Part shown: positions 63,776 through 64,000 of the stretch, piece after piece
Position numbering within the stretch: the stretch's first letter is position 1
How the letters are laid out: the number at the start of each line of letters is the position of its first letter
The notes under the pieces: model-generated
Databases searched by the model: none
Told to the model about the DNA's origin: nothing
The model's input: the letters and a program-made list of their open reading frames with translations, nothing else
Origin: Lepus europaeus
Taxonomy: Eukaryota; Chordata; Mammalia; Lagomorpha; Leporidae
Reading direction: 5' to 3'
DNA: 64,000 nucleotides
Assembly (NCBI RefSeq): GCF_033115175.1
Contig: NC_084832.1
Location: forward strand, 16,915,342 to 16,979,341
Translations under genes and position numbers: made by a program

Positions 63776-64000
63776 TGTACTCACTTTATTTGTATGTTTC
63801 TTAGATTTAATAAACATCAAATTTTCATGAGTAGTAAATAGAAAACTTACAATAAGTAGTAAATTGAAAAGAGCAGCAGCCTATAAAAAGGCACCAGCCC
63901 AGAGATGGCCCATGGGTAACTTTGTTCATTCATTTATTTAACAGATATTTAGCCAGTTGGTGGTTTTTAACATGTGTTAGTTCATTAACTAGAACACCTC

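Larger units (their letters stand above)
62801..64000. other. DNA downstream of DZIP1
   Basis: AT-rich with a T-run at about 62970-62986, and a mariner fossil split by a CSINE (63290-63775). In human the convergent neighbour CLDN10 ends near or within the DZIP1 3' end (recalled), but no CLDN10 coding sequence was recognised on the minus strand here. Confidence 0.6.

Noticed and set aside
62143-64000. CLDN10 last exon on the minus strand
   Set aside because: Expected as the convergent neighbour from human gene order, but no claudin C-terminal coding sequence was found; only its UTR could be present, which cannot be recognised by eye.

Overview
This is a mammalian nuclear DNA window, almost certainly from a lagomorph and most likely the European rabbit (Oryctolagus cuniculus). 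It carries about 27 copies of the rabbit-type tRNA-derived C repeat (CSINE): A-box/B-box head, CT-rich segment, A tail. It also has several 3' ends of the matching rabbit L1 family. No prokaryotic or CRISPR features are present.

The window holds one protein-coding gene on the + strand, DZIP1 (DAZ-interacting zinc finger protein 1; zebrafish iguana). All 20 coding exons can be read between 8654 and 62142. Their phases agree at every junction and give an uninterrupted 854-residue protein: a Dzip-like N-terminal domain, one C2H2 finger, a long coiled coil, and an acidic low-complexity C-terminal third. DZIP1 acts at the basal body and ciliary base in ciliogenesis and Hedgehog signalling.

Layout: 1-6040 is repeat-rich 5' flank. 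A CpG island at about 6040-7420 is the likely promoter and 5' UTR region. A second GC-rich block at 8400-9320 carries the exon with the start codon and the first large coding exon. 9317-62062 is introns with 18 short exons. 62143 to about 62800 is the 3' UTR. 62800-64000 is downstream DNA. Introns are filled with CSINEs in both orientations, old L1, L2 and MIR pieces, MaLR-type LTRs, Tigger, mariner and hAT fossils, and simple repeats.

Points that deserve attention: a 63-nt open segment inside a Tigger fossil between exons 17 and 18 that has splice-like borders and fits the reading frame; a perfect internal splice donor in exon 8 that would remove 30 residues in frame; an in-frame 99-nt first coding intron; an upstream ORF overlapping the start codon and a near-ideal second in-frame start; a weak donor at exon 19; a young CSINE 19 nt before exon 5; an apparent ERV-poly(A)-L1 chimera in intron 13; and three acidic tryptophan motifs spaced exactly 69 residues apart. 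Exon calls rest on protein similarity recalled from the DZIP1 family plus splice consensus; nothing was aligned by software.
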